The notes: generated from the sequence alone by a model not told the origin. DNA of 41,173 bases from Clostridium acetireducens DSM 10703 (GCF_001758365.1 NZ_LZFO01000020.1:1-41173), one strand, 5' to 3'; shown: positions 27,131 through 36,106, counted from the stretch's first letter. Numbers and translations: made by a program.

Positions 27131-27169
27131 TTTACTTGGTAAATTTTTTTCAAGAACAAGTAATAAAAT

Positions 27170-27207
27170 AAATTTGAGAAGGAATGCTAACGTTCCTTCT
27201 CAAATTT
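27170..27207 (+). terminator. Hairpin after the giant surface-protein gene
   Basis: AAATTTGAGAAGGAA (27170-27184) pairs perfectly with TTCCTTCTCAAATTT (27193-27207) around an eight-base loop. There is only a short T run, so it probably works in both directions. Confidence 0.7.
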
Positions 27208-27269
27208 AGCAAATATGCATAACTATTTGTCATTAACAAGAATAAAAAATAATAACTAGGGGTGTAGTT

Positions 27270-28094
27270 ATGGCTAATATATTGGTTGTTGACGATTCAG
27301 CTATAATGAGGGTAAATTTAAGATCTGTATTGACTAGAGGTGGACATACTGTTATAGCAGAGGCAGAAGATGCACAACAGGCTTATTTAGAATATAAAAA
27401 ATGCCACCCAGATTTAGTTACTATGGATGTTAATATGCCAGGTATGAGCGGAATAGAAGTAACTAGAAAAATTTTAAAAGAATATCCTAAGGCAAATGTT
27501 ATAATTGTAAGTTCTTTAGAGCAAAGAGATTTAGTAATAGATGCTCTAGAAGCTGGAGCTAAGCATTATATATTAAAACCAATTACTTCAGAAAAACTTT
27601 TAGAGAGAATAGATGCTGTTTTAAAAAATAAATATGAATGTGAAAAAGCTCCTACAATTGAAGAAAAAATAAAAGAAATGAAAGAACAAAAAAAGTATTT
27701 TTCTATAAAAAATGAAAAAGGAGTTTTTGTAGTTAAAATAAATGAAGATATAGATTTAAAAGGATTAGAGCTTTTAGATACAGCTATATCTGGTTTATTA
27801 TTTGTAGAGCCTTTGGATATTGTTTTTGATTTTGATGAAATTGAAACAATAGGTATGGATATTTATCAAGGTATAGTTGAGCAAACTAAGAAATTATTTG
27901 AAGCTAAAGCAGCAGTAAAGGTTATAGTTAAAAATAAGGTTTTAGCTAAATTTGTAAAAAACAATACAATAAATGCCTATGCTAAAGTTTATATAGAAAC
28001 CCCTAATGAAAATAAAGATATTCAATCTAAGCAAACAGATATGTCTAATAGCAAAAAACAGTTAGAGGAGGGGGAAAATGAAAGTTCTAAATAA
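27270..28094 (+). CDS. Response regulator receiver fused to a STAS-like domain
   Basis: The 274-aa cytoplasmic protein has an intact receiver (~1-120): acidic D8-D9, phospho-acceptor D53 in TMDVNMPG, and the Lys of HYILKPIT. A linker leads to a STAS/anti-sigma-antagonist-like beta-alpha domain (~145-240, VVKINEDIDLKGLELLDTAIS..PLDIVFDFDEIETIGMDIYQGIVEQTK). No DNA-binding output is seen. The pairing suggests a phosphorylation-controlled partner switch or chemotaxis/CheY-like regulator. No histidine kinase is in the window. It overlaps the next gene by 17 nt, implying coupled translation with a secreted protein. Confidence 0.82.
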   Translation: MANILVVDDSAIMRVNLRSVLTRGGHTVIAEAEDAQQAYLEYKKCHPDLVTMDVNMPGMSGIEVTRKILKEYPKANVIIVSSLEQRDLVIDALEAGAKHYILKPITSEKLLERIDAVLKNKYECEKAPTIEEKIKEMKEQKKYFSIKNEKGVFVVKINEDIDLKGLELLDTAISGLLFVEPLDIVFDFDEIETIGMDIYQGIVEQTKKLFEAKAAVKVIVKNKVLAKFVKNNTINAYAKVYIETPNENKDIQSKQTDMSNSKKQLEEGENESSK

Positions 28095-28737
28095 AAAAAT
28101 AATAAAAGTGTTTTTAGGAACTTTTATATTTTTGTTTTTTATAGTAGGTAAAGCATATGCTATGGATAAAGTAATGGAAAGTGAAACTATAAATGATGTT
28201 AATAAAGTTTGGACTGTTAAGTTTAATAAGGCAATAGATTTCACAAGTACTAAAAGGAACATATGGGTGTCTAGTTTAAAAAACAATGTTATAATAACAG
28301 AAAATATTGAAAAAGTAGATGATAGAACAGTAAGAATAAAGCCACCTGTAAATGGATACAAAATAGGAGAAAGCTATAAAATTGTAATAAGAGATTCTAT
28401 TAAACCTAAAAAAGGAAATGGATTAAAAAAGCAGGTAGCAAAGGAGTTTAAAGTTGTAGAAAAGAAAGAATTTACAGCTAGTGCTAGTGTAATGGTTTCA
28501 CCTTATATGCCTATGTTTAAAGGTGTGAAAATAAAATGTGATACTATGCCAGAAATAAAGAAATTTAAAGTAGAAGATTATGATACTTTATATGAAATGG
28601 GAAAAGATAATGTTATGATTTTAACTGGATCTAATGTTAAAATAGTTTTTTATAAAGAAGATGGAGTTACAAAGGTAGGAGAAGGAACTCTTGATGTAAG
28701 TAAAGATAACGATAATGCAGAAATAGTTTGTCAATAG
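28078..28737 (+). CDS. Secreted SbsA-like Ig-domain protein
   Basis: This 219-aa protein has a signal peptide or N-terminal TM (~1-27, ending AYA). It carries one SbsA/Big_5-like domain (~32-122: NDVNKVWTVKFNKAIDF, VDDRTVRIKPPVNGYKIGESYKIVI) and a C-terminal beta domain. GAGGGGG upstream and ATG 28078 lie inside the end of the REC-STAS gene. The function is unknown; the Big_5 fold is common in S-layer and surface proteins. Confidence 0.78.
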   Translation: MKVLNKKIIKVFLGTFIFLFFIVGKAYAMDKVMESETINDVNKVWTVKFNKAIDFTSTKRNIWVSSLKNNVIITENIEKVDDRTVRIKPPVNGYKIGESYKIVIRDSIKPKKGNGLKKQVAKEFKVVEKKEFTASASVMVSPYMPMFKGVKIKCDTMPEIKKFKVEDYDTLYEMGKDNVMILTGSNVKIVFYKEDGVTKVGEGTLDVSKDNDNAEIVCQ

Positions 28738-28757
28738 AATTATTATATTAAATTAAG

Positions 28758-28794
28758 ATACACATAGTTAATTATATGGCTATGTGTATTTTTA
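28758..28794 (+). terminator. Terminator after the SbsA-like gene
   Basis: ATACACATAG (28758-28767) pairs with CTATGTGTAT (28780-28789), followed by TTTTTATG. Confidence 0.75.
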
Positions 28795-28832
28795 TGTGTT
28801 AAATTAATGATGAAATCTAAATATTTTAATTT

Positions 28833-29225
28833 TTAGTCAATATTTTCATGCATAATTTCCATAATTATTTTGAAATATCTATAATGTAAATTTACTTTTT
28901 TATAATACATATTTAAAAGAAAATAAGTAAGTAGTAGTCCTAATACAGCAAGTATTTTTCCAAAAGCCTCCTTTACAACTATAGTAGCTAAAATTGTGTA
29001 GACTGCGGAAAGTATGGAAATTGATATAGTTAGAAAAGAAAAATATCTATCTATGTCAGATATTTCATCCTTCAATTTTAGATTTAAAACACTTTTTTGA
29101 TAATGGCAATTGTATCTTAATTTAATTTTATTTATTAAACATTGATCAATGCAATTAGATTTTATGCATCTGAAAATTTCTTTATCTATTAATTCAGGAT
29201 AATTACTTTTATACAAAAAATACAT
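28833..29225 (-). CDS. Hypothetical membrane protein, 130 aa
   Basis: The product has a Cys-rich N-terminal half (SNCIDQCLINKIKLRYNCHY) and two adjacent TM helices (~68-110, ILSAVYTILATIVVKEA and ILAVLGLLLTYFLLN), then a short cytoplasmic tail. ATG 29225 has a GAAAGGTATGATG upstream. No family is recognised. It is convergent with the SbsA-like gene. The ~200 nt upstream (29226-29416) shows no gene. Confidence 0.55.
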   Translation of the reverse strand: MYFLYKSNYPELIDKEIFRCIKSNCIDQCLINKIKLRYNCHYQKSVLNLKLKDEISDIDRYFSFLTISISILSAVYTILATIVVKEAFGKILAVLGLLLTYFLLNMYYKKVNLHYRYFKIIMEIMHENID

Positions 29226-29416
29226 TTAATCATCATACCTTTCTAAAATTTATTTTATATTTTTATTATACTACAGTTTTTTCGCAGAGTTTATCTAATA
29301 TAACAAATAAAGCGTTTAGAAATGCAATAAAAAAAGCATTAAAAATGTGATAAGATATAAATTAGTATTAACTTAATATATCAGATGAAAGATTTATATT
29401 AAATATTAATCCTTAA

Positions 29417-29842
29417 GAATATTTAGATTATAAAATAACCATATGCACAATTAATACAGTTAAAAATATAGCATTTCAAGCAGATTTACTTGCTGTAATG
29501 TCCATACTTGCAGGAGAAAAATTTACAAATAATTTAGTTAAAAAGTATGTAAGGAGGGATATGCTTATGAATTCACCTATATATAATGAATGGGTAGAAG
29601 AAGAGAGAAGAGAAGCGGCAGAAAAGGCAGCCAAAGAAGCAGCTAAAGAAGCAACTAAAGAAACTACAAGAAATCTGATTAAAGAAACTATAGATGAAAA
29701 ATTTGATATTGTACCAAAGTCTATATATGATAAACTTGCAAAAATAGATAATATAGATGCTTTACAATCAGTTTTTAAAAAGACATTAAGGATAGATTCA
29801 ATAGATAAACTTGAAAAATTACTTGATATAATTTTAAAATAG
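29417..29842 (+). pseudogene. 5'-truncated Rpn/PD-(D/E)XK transposase-like nuclease remnant
   Basis: The frame is open from 29417, just after a TAA, without a good start; the first ATG is 29498. The 142 codons resemble the C-terminal part of Rpn-family (recombination-promoting nuclease, often labelled transposase) proteins: NIAFQADLLAVMSILAGEKF, SPIYNEWVEEERREAAEKAAKEAAKE and a Leu-rich end. The catalytic N-terminal region is missing. A product from ATG 29498 (114 aa) would lack the nuclease core. Such decayed copies are common and usually inert. Confidence 0.6.
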
Positions 29843-29896
29843 CTATTATGCTTTATAAAAGAAAAACTCTAAAAATATAATAAATAATTTTACATT

Positions 29897-29930
29897 AAAA
29901 ATCTGTGTACTTGTAAATGCACAGATTTTT
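29897..29930 (+). terminator. Hairpin terminator after the nuclease remnant
   Basis: AAAAATCTGTG (29897-29907) pairs with CACAGATTTTT (29920-29930); the T run is within the stem, so it works both ways. Confidence 0.7.
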
Positions 29931-29976
29931 AATATTTACCAATTACTCACACACATAGTCAAACCCAATAACAATA

Positions 29977-29985
29977 TGGTATAAT
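29977..29985 (+). promoter_or_regulatory. Extended -10 promoter of the 30047 gene
   Basis: TGG-TATAAT (TATAAT at 29980-29985) lies 62 nt before the start codon; no good -35 box is seen. Confidence 0.5.
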
Positions 29986-30046
29986 TACTATTAGTTTAAT
30001 ATTTTTCTATTTATTATATTTCAATAGAATAAAATGGAGGTGTACT

Positions 30047-31378
30047 ATGAAAAAAGCAATAATTTCTTCTTTATGCACACTAGCTTTAGCATTTAGTATA
30101 AATACTACATCAAAAGCAGAGGGCATAAAACAAACTAGGATATATGGTATGGATAGATATGAAACATCTTCAAAAATAGCTACAGCTTATAGTAAAGATG
30201 AAATAAATAGTATAGTTGTAGCCAGTGGAAGGAATTTTCCTGACGCTTTATCAGGAAGTGTGTTGTCTAAAAAATTAAATTGTCCTATACTTCTTATGGA
30301 TAAAGATTTTAATAATAGCAAGGTTTCTGTAGAGTATATAAAAACTCATTTAAATAAAAGCGGTACAGTATACATACTTGGTGGAGAAGGTTCTATAGAA
30401 GGTAGTTTTGTAAAACATTTAAATTCTTTAGGATATAAAAATATAGAAAGACTTTATGGTAAGGATAGGTTTTTTACAAACAAAGCTATTGTAGATTATT
30501 TAAATGTTAAGGAAGGAACTCCAGTAATATTAGCTAATGGAAATAATTTTCCTGATGCATTGAGTGTATCTAGTGCTGCAGCTTGCAAGGGGTATCCTAT
30601 TGTATTAACTAATACAGATAATATACCTAATGCTGGAGAAATTTTATTAAAGAATTTGAAACCTTCCACCGTATATATAATAGGAGGGGTTGGTTCTTTT
30701 TCAGATAAGAATGTTTCAAATTTGAAAAATATGCTTCCTTATTTAAATGATAAAAATTTAGTTAGAATTCAAGGAAAAGATAGATATGAAACTTCTATGA
30801 ATGTATGTAAGTATTTTTCTTTAGATAGCAATGCTGTTTTTATAAGCTCTGGAAGGAATTTTCCTGATGCTTTGTCTGGAAGTGCTTTAGCAGCTAAATA
30901 TAATTCTCCTGTATTGTTAGTAGATGATAATCATATAAGACCTCAAAAGGCTTATTTAGATAGCAGTAAATATAATTTGCAGTTTATGTTAGGGGGATTA
31001 GGTTCTGTAAGCTATTCTTCACAAAATATATTAGGTGGTAATGAGTACTTTAGTGAAAAGGCACAGCAGCAAGAAGGTGCTATATCTATAAGTCCAAGAC
31101 ATGTTTATTATGATAATGATGGAACTTTGGTTATGGAAGCTTATGTTCATAATGGTTTTAACTATGATGTTCATGATATAAAAGTTAGTGGAATAGAGCT
31201 TAAAGATAGAAATGAAGAAATAATAACTTCAGGATATTTTGGAGTGTTAAATAATTTAACTTTAAAATCTGGGGAAACAAAGTTTTGGATTTTTAGATTT
31301 TTAGGTAATACTACTAAAGTAAAAAATGCAGATATAACTTATTTGCAGTGGAAAACCATTTATGAATATTCAAAATAA
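30047..31378 (+). CDS. CWB2 cell-wall protein with C-terminal SLAP-like domain
   Basis: This 443-aa protein has a signal peptide (~1-24, ending SKA) and three CWB2 domains (~28-118, 122-215, 222-310). The C-terminal ~100 residues (ISPRHVYYDNDGTLVMEAYVHNGFNYDVHDIKVSGIELKDRN..TLKSGETKFWIFRF) resemble the SLAP domain of the two cytoplasmic proteins at 32636 and 33500. RBS GGAGGTG; own promoter near 29980. The shared domain inside and outside the cell suggests a role in surface-layer assembly or retention. Confidence 0.88.
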   Translation: MKKAIISSLCTLALAFSINTTSKAEGIKQTRIYGMDRYETSSKIATAYSKDEINSIVVASGRNFPDALSGSVLSKKLNCPILLMDKDFNNSKVSVEYIKTHLNKSGTVYILGGEGSIEGSFVKHLNSLGYKNIERLYGKDRFFTNKAIVDYLNVKEGTPVILANGNNFPDALSVSSAAACKGYPIVLTNTDNIPNAGEILLKNLKPSTVYIIGGVGSFSDKNVSNLKNMLPYLNDKNLVRIQGKDRYETSMNVCKYFSLDSNAVFISSGRNFPDALSGSALAAKYNSPVLLVDDNHIRPQKAYLDSSKYNLQFMLGGLGSVSYSSQNILGGNEYFSEKAQQQEGAISISPRHVYYDNDGTLVMEAYVHNGFNYDVHDIKVSGIELKDRNEEIITSGYFGVLNNLTLKSGETKFWIFRFLGNTTKVKNADITYLQWKTIYEYSK

Positions 31379-31413
31379 GTAATATTAAAAAAATAAGGGG
31401 AGGGTGTTTTATA

Positions 31414-32469
31414 ATGCTTTTTAATAAGAAATTTTTAAATGCGGCTGTTTTAGGAATAGGATTAAGTTTAGCTTTTTCTTTTTCTAGTGTAAAAGCAGCT
31501 TCAGTAAATAGAAAAGGTGGAGGGGATAGATATACCACAGCAGAAAAGGTAGCAGAAGAAATTTTCAGAAGTTCTGACAATGTAGTACTTGTAAATGGTA
31601 CAGGCTATGCGGATGCAGTAAGTGCTACACCTTTAGCTAAAAATTTAAAAGCTCCAATACTTTTAACAAAGGGAGAAACTTTAGAGAAAGATGTATTAGA
31701 TACAATTAATAAATTAGGTGCTAAAAATATTTATATAGTTGGCGGAGAAGGCGTTGTTAAGGAAGAAATAGTTAAAGAATTAAAGGACAAAGATTTTAAT
31801 GTAGAAAGATTAGCAAAAAAAGGTGGAACTAGATTTGATACTAATGCAGTAGTTGCAAGAGAGATTATAAAGAGAACAGATGCTAAGGAAGCTATATTAG
31901 TAAATGGAAAAGATGGATATTCAGATGCTTTAAGTGTAGCTTCTATAGCAGCTAAATTAAATGCACCAGTACTTATAACTAGTTCTAGTGGAATAGATAA
32001 ATCAGTAAAAGATGTAATTGAGGATTTTGATTTAAAGGTACAAGCAGTAGGAGGAGAAGCTGTAGTGCCAGATTCTATTGTAAATGCTGTTAATGGTACA
32101 AGAATTGCCAAGGGTGCAAATAGATTTGAAACAAATTTAGCAGTATTAAATTATTACAAAGACCAACTTGAGTTTGACAATATATATTTAGCTTCTGGTG
32201 GAAATGATAGTGTTAAAAACTTTGCGGATGCACTAGTAGCTTCAGCAGCTGCTGCTAAAACAGGATCACCAGTGGTTTTAGGGGGACTTGGTGCTAATGA
32301 AGCTCAACAAAAGGCAGCTAATGATTTCATTGAATACAATATGAATAAATATACTAATATTATAATTATAGGTTCTACAGGTGTTATAAAAGAAAAAGTG
32401 GAAAAGGATTTAAGTACTATATCAGAATACATAAATAGTAAAGATTTTATGGTTATTGGTATAGAATAA
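31414..32469 (+). CDS. CWB2 cell-wall protein, minimal form
   Basis: The 351-aa protein is a signal peptide (~1-28, ending VKA) plus three CWB2 domains (~32-120, 125-220, 225-335) and no other domain. Motifs include GTGYADAVSATPLA, NIYIVGGEGVVKEE and NAPVLITSSSG. It may be a simple wall-binding filler or modular base for the larger members of the island. RBS GGGGAGGGTG; it is 35 nt after the SLAP-tailed CWB2 gene, so they may be co-transcribed. A terminator follows at 32504. Confidence 0.88.
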   Translation: MLFNKKFLNAAVLGIGLSLAFSFSSVKAASVNRKGGGDRYTTAEKVAEEIFRSSDNVVLVNGTGYADAVSATPLAKNLKAPILLTKGETLEKDVLDTINKLGAKNIYIVGGEGVVKEEIVKELKDKDFNVERLAKKGGTRFDTNAVVAREIIKRTDAKEAILVNGKDGYSDALSVASIAAKLNAPVLITSSSGIDKSVKDVIEDFDLKVQAVGGEAVVPDSIVNAVNGTRIAKGANRFETNLAVLNYYKDQLEFDNIYLASGGNDSVKNFADALVASAAAAKTGSPVVLGGLGANEAQQKAANDFIEYNMNKYTNIIIIGSTGVIKEKVEKDLSTISEYINSKDFMVIGIE

Positions 32470-32503
32470 TAAATTATTAACTGTGCAATAGTTTTTTGAT
32501 TAG

Positions 32504-32535
32504 GCTGTTGACAATGTATTTTGTCAACAGCTGTA
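32504..32535 (+). terminator. Terminator after the minimal CWB2 gene
   Basis: GCTGTTGACAA (32504-32514) pairs with TTGTCAACAGC (32521-32531) around a short loop, followed by TGTATTTAT. Confidence 0.7.
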
Positions 32536-32635
32536 TTTATATTAAAGATATTTTAACATTAAATGGTTGTTGATTTTATAAATTGGTAATATTATAATAT
32601 TTACCATAGATTATATATTAGGGAGGGTATACCCA

Positions 32636-33481
32636 ATGAGTAATAGTAAAAGAAGAGAAGTAAAGACAGAACTTTCTTTACTAGGCAAATATAATGATAT
32701 AATTTCAGATGTACATAAACAAGTGTTAGAAGAAGAAATATCACAGCTTCCTCCAATAAAAGAAGGAGAAGTAAGTGTTCATGGAGTATATGCTTATGAT
32801 ACAGGAGAATATATTGAAGTAAAAGTATATATAAGAAACGGCTTAAATAAAAATATTAACTTTACAGAAGTGCCATTTTTATTACTAAACAATAAAAATG
32901 AAGTGTTAGCTCGTGAAACATTTAATTTGGAGAAAGTAGGATTAGTTCCAGCTGGAGGGGCAAGACCTTATAAATTAAACTTTCATAAAGATAATTTATT
33001 AGTAGATAAAATTCCTATAGATGATTGGAAAATAACTTTTGATAAAGAAGTACAGGCTACAACTTATGTTTCTGTTGAATATGAAAACCTTCCAGAGAAT
33101 ATGCCAGAAGAAAGCAAAAAAGTGTATTATGAATTTTTAAATAATTTATCACCTTTAAAACAAGGAGATATAACACTAGATAGATTTAGTATAGGTATAA
33201 ATAAAGAAGGAAATATATTAGTTACTATTGTAATAAGAAATGGTTCTAATAAGCATATATCTGTAGAAGAAATTCCTGTAACAGTAACAGATAAAAATAA
33301 TATTTTAATGGCTTCAAATGTATTTAAAATGGACAACTTATCTATATTGCCTTGTAAAGCTAGAATATGTCATTTTGTTTTTCCTATGGATGTTAAATTA
33401 GATAGAGACATGGATTTAAGTGACTGGAAAGTTTACTTTGAAGCAGCAAATAAAAATAATACAGAAAATATATACAAATAA
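32636..33481 (+). CDS. Cytoplasmic double-SLAP protein (accessory Sec S-layer assembly type)
   Basis: This 281-aa protein has no signal peptide or TM. It contains two related SLAP domains: ~43-145 (PPIKEGEVSVHGVYAYDTGEYIEVKVYIRNGLNKNINFTEVPF) and ~170-275 (SPLKQGDITLDRFSIGINKEGNILVTIVIRNGSNKHISVEEIPV), joined by YENLPENMPEESKKVYYEFL. The architecture matches accessory-Sec SLAP proteins such as SlaP, which assist SecA2 export of S-layer proteins in Bacillus anthracis. No secA2 gene is in the window. RBS AGGGAGGG. The next gene is a close paralogue 18 nt downstream. Confidence 0.8.
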   Translation: MSNSKRREVKTELSLLGKYNDIISDVHKQVLEEEISQLPPIKEGEVSVHGVYAYDTGEYIEVKVYIRNGLNKNINFTEVPFLLLNNKNEVLARETFNLEKVGLVPAGGARPYKLNFHKDNLLVDKIPIDDWKITFDKEVQATTYVSVEYENLPENMPEESKKVYYEFLNNLSPLKQGDITLDRFSIGINKEGNILVTIVIRNGSNKHISVEEIPVTVTDKNNILMASNVFKMDNLSILPCKARICHFVFPMDVKLDRDMDLSDWKVYFEAANKNNTENIYK

Positions 33482-33499
33482 TTTTGGAGGTACACTTTT

Positions 33500-34309
33500 A
33501 TGACTAATAAAAAAAAGGAAGTGAATTTAAAACTTTCTTTAAAAGATAATGATGAAGATATAGTTTCGAGCGTTCAAAAGGAACTATTAGAAGAAGAATT
33601 AAATGAATTAGTGCCAGTAAAAGAGGGAGATATAAATGTAGCTGGAATTTATGCTTTTGATACAGTAGAAGGATTGGAAGTAAAAATATATATAAGAAAT
33701 GGATTTTCAAAAAAGATAAATTTTGAATATATTCCTTTTAGTTTAATAAATAGTAAAAATGAAGTACTAGCTAAGCAAGTGTTTGATTTAAGAGACTTTG
33801 GAGATCTAGAGCCTTATTCAGCAAGACCTTATAAATTATTATTTGATAAAGAAAATATATTTGTAAATAAAATTCCTACAGATGATTGGAAAGTTGTTTT
33901 TAATACTAATATAAAAGCAGTGAAATATGAAAAATTTGAATATGAAAATTTACCTAAAGATATGAAACCTGAAGTAGTTCAAGTATTTAATAATTTTTTA
34001 GGAAATCTTCCTAAAATAGAACAAGGACAAGTTAGTCTTTCTAAATTTAATGTAGGTATAAATTCAAATAACAATATAGTAGTTACTTTAATTATAAGAA
34101 ATGCAGCTAACAAAGTTGTAGAAATAGAAAAATTACCTATAACAATAAAGGACGCTGAAGGCAATATTATTGCGTCTACTTCTTTTGATACAAAGGGTTT
34201 GAAAATAAATCCTAAAAAAGCAGTATTACACAATTTTGAATTTAACACTAAAATAGAAAACCAAGATGAAATAAATTTTAAAAAATGTAGCGTGGAATTT
34301 AATGCTTAA
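33500..34309 (+). CDS. Cytoplasmic double-SLAP protein, paralogue
   Basis: The 269-aa paralogue has the same two-domain layout (~40-140 and ~165-265), e.g. VPVKEGDINVAGIYAFDT and KIEQGQVSLSKFNVGINSNNN. It also lacks a signal peptide. ATG 33500 is preceded by TTGGAGG. It arose by tandem duplication with its neighbour. Its last ~14 codons (from GAAATAAATTTT at 34268) form the left arm of palindrome copy B, and an inverted, diverged copy of that tail lies at ~34520-34586. Function is inferred from the neighbour and the family: a chaperone-like role in S-layer export. Confidence 0.78.
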   Translation: MTNKKKEVNLKLSLKDNDEDIVSSVQKELLEEELNELVPVKEGDINVAGIYAFDTVEGLEVKIYIRNGFSKKINFEYIPFSLINSKNEVLAKQVFDLRDFGDLEPYSARPYKLLFDKENIFVNKIPTDDWKVVFNTNIKAVKYEKFEYENLPKDMKPEVVQVFNNFLGNLPKIEQGQVSLSKFNVGINSNNNIVVTLIIRNAANKVVEIEKLPITIKDAEGNIIASTSFDTKGLKINPKKAVLHNFEFNTKIENQDEINFKKCSVEFNA

Positions 34310-34586
34310 AAGTCAATGAAATAAAATATGTTGTAATAGTAGTGAATTTGTGGCTGTATAAATTTTACTCTATTAATTCTTACTGTATAAAAGGCTATTT
34401 TACGTGAAGAACTTTTTCACTGTTTGAGCGAAGCGAGTTTGAAAAGTTTAGTAAAATAGATTTTTATACAGTTTAGAATTAAAGAGTGAAATTTCTTAAG
34501 CCACAAATTCACTACTACTACAGCATATTTTATTTCATTGACGTTTAAGCAATAAATTCCACGTTACATTCTTTAAAATTTATTTC
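34268..34586. repeat. Long palindromic element, family II, copy B (SLAP gene tail)
   Basis: A 319-bp palindrome whose left arm starts in the coding end of the SLAP paralogue. The outer 88 nt of both arms match at all but about six positions. The core (34398-34456) shares GTGAAGAAC, CACTGTTTGAGCG and GAGTTTGAAAAGTTTAG with copies A and C. The right arm (34499-34586) is an inverted copy of the SLAP gene tail and lies in an otherwise empty stretch (34310-34669), where no gene is seen. Confidence 0.85.
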
Positions 34587-34669
34587 TTATCTAGTTTTAA
34601 AAGTGTAATAATTTACTTAGTAAAGGGAATATTTATTATTAGTCATATATTTGAAAGGTTGGATGTAGT

Positions 34670-35221
34670 GTGACATTTTATTCTTTATTTATTATAGCAA
34701 TTGCTTTATCCTTAGATGCTTTTGGAGTGGCTTTAAGTGTTGGATTAGATAGAAAAGTGGCATTAAAAAATAAAATATTATTTTCTTTATCCTTTGGTTT
34801 TTTTCAATTTCTTTTTTCTTACATAGGATCTTATGCAGGATTTTTATTTAATACATATATAGCTTCTATGCCTAAGCTAATAGGAGGAGTAGTAATAACT
34901 ATAGTGGGTATTGTAATGTTTAAAGAAGGATTTGAAAAAAAATCTGAAAATATATTTTTAAATCCTAAAATGTATTTTATATTAGGTATATCTGTAAGCA
35001 TTGATGCTGTAGTTATAGGATTTACTGTATTGAATAATATAATTAATAATTTAATTGTGTTTAAATATACATTGTTTATAGGATTAGTTACATTTATAGT
35101 TAGTGGAATTGCTTTTATTATATCTAAATATTTAAATAAAGTAGACATAATTAGCAAGTATGCTGATTTTATAGGTGGGATTATATTAGTTATATTTGGG
35201 CTAAAAATGATTATATTTTGA
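34670..35221 (+). CDS. MntP/YtaF-like membrane protein (putative manganese efflux or sporulation protein)
   Basis: The 183-aa six-TM protein has two half-repeats, each with an acidic helix motif: [13 protein letters not shown] near the start and [12 protein letters not shown] in the middle, plus [12 protein letters not shown] and [14 protein letters not shown]. This is the DUF204 fold shared by MntP manganese exporters and YtaF. Start is GTG 34670 with AAAGGTTGG upstream. No yybP-ykoY (Mn) riboswitch is seen. It lies 56 nt before a Fur-family gene, so a metal link is plausible. The choice between MntP and YtaF is not settled. Confidence 0.75.
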   Translation: MTFYSLFIIAIALSLDAFGVALSVGLDRKVALKNKILFSLSFGFFQFLFSYIGSYAGFLFNTYIASMPKLIGGVVITIVGIVMFKEGFEKKSENIFLNPKMYFILGISVSIDAVVIGFTVLNNIINNLIVFKYTLFIGLVTFIVSGIAFIISKYLNKVDIISKYADFIGGIILVIFGLKMIIF

Positions 35222-35249
35222 TAATTATAGGTAAGTACACTTAATATTG

Positions 35250-35258
35250 TGATATAAT
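35250..35258 (+). promoter_or_regulatory. Extended -10 promoter of the Fur-family gene
   Basis: TGA-TATAAT (TATAAT at 35253-35258) lies 19 nt before ATG 35278, so the leader is very short. The sequence just upstream has a partial AT-rich inverted repeat, TGATAATTATAG, that could be an operator; this is weak. Confidence 0.5.
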
Positions 35259-35277
35259 AGAAACAAGGTGATTTTAC

Positions 35278-35700
35278 ATGGAGGCTAAAGAAATATTAAA
35301 AAATAATTGTATAAAAATAACTAAATCAAGAATAAATATACTAAAAATACTTATGGAAAATGAAGATAGCATAAGTGTAGAATATATATTTGAAAAGTGT
35401 AAAAAAAATCATGTAACTATAAATTTATCTACAGTGTATAGAACTTTAGATCTTTTTGAAATTAAAGGCATTGTAAGTAAATTTGATTTAGGCAGTGGAC
35501 GATATAATTACATAATAAAAGAACAAAATCATAAGCATAAATTAGAGTGTAAAATATGTCATAAAGAAATAGAAATAGATTGTCCTATGCAACAAATTCA
35601 AGAATTAATAAAGAATAAAACAGGCTTTACTATTATGGATAATGAAATAAATTTAAAATTAAAAGGTATTTGTAAAGACTGCAAAGTTAAAAACAAGTAA
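35278..35700 (+). CDS. Fur-family metal-responsive repressor (Zur/PerR-like)
   Basis: The 140-aa protein has a winged helix (~8-75: SRINILKILMENEDSISVEYIFEKCKK, HVTINLSTVYRTLDLFEIKGIVSKF) and a dimerisation domain. A His cluster NHKHKLECKIC and two CXXC pairs (CKIC ~96, CKDC ~134) form the structural zinc site. Which metal it senses is unclear. It may control the adjacent MntP/YtaF-like gene. RBS AAGGTGA. Its stop abuts the stop of the convergent next gene. Confidence 0.85.
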   Translation: MEAKEILKNNCIKITKSRINILKILMENEDSISVEYIFEKCKKNHVTINLSTVYRTLDLFEIKGIVSKFDLGSGRYNYIIKEQNHKHKLECKICHKEIEIDCPMQQIQELIKNKTGFTIMDNEINLKLKGICKDCKVKNK

Positions 35701-36015
35701 TTAATTTGAATTTTTATATATTTTTTTTATTTTCCAAATTTGATTTTGATTTTTTTCTAAAAATAGATTATAGCTAACATTTCTTCTAGGAGTCTTTTTT
35801 GATATACCTTCTATTTGAATTACTGCAGTTTTACCATCAGAAAATTTAATTTGTGAACGATTTATACCATAAATTTTATATTTATTAAAAAAGCCTTTAG
35901 TTAAGTAATTTTCTGCAGCGTAATTTATATTTCTACATTTATAATAAGTATATTTGTATTTAATTATAAATATAGATATTGTAAATATAAAAAATATAAT
36001 AACTTTTTTTTTCAT
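35701..36015 (-). CDS. Small secreted or membrane-anchored protein, unknown
   Basis: The 104-aa protein begins MKKK and has one hydrophobic segment (~4-20), then a basic stretch and a beta-rich domain (RNINYAAENYLTKGFFNKYKIYGINRSQIKFSDGKTAVIQIEGISKK..YNLFLEKNQNQIWKIKKIY). It resembles small extracytoplasmic lipocalin- or DUF4878-like proteins only in general layout. ATG 36015 follows an AGGGAGAT-like site. No lipobox is seen. Confidence 0.6.
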   Translation of the reverse strand: MKKKVIIFFIFTISIFIIKYKYTYYKCRNINYAAENYLTKGFFNKYKIYGINRSQIKFSDGKTAVIQIEGISKKTPRRNVSYNLFLEKNQNQIWKIKKIYKNSN

Positions 36016-36106
36016 ATAATTATCTCCCTTACAATATATTCCATAAACATAATACTATATTTACCATTAATTGTAAATAACTAAATTATAAAAGAGGTGT
36101 ATAAAA

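Noticed and set aside
34560-34669. yybP-ykoY manganese riboswitch before the MntP/YtaF-like gene
   Set aside because: No conserved loop motifs or terminator seen in the short AT-rich leader.
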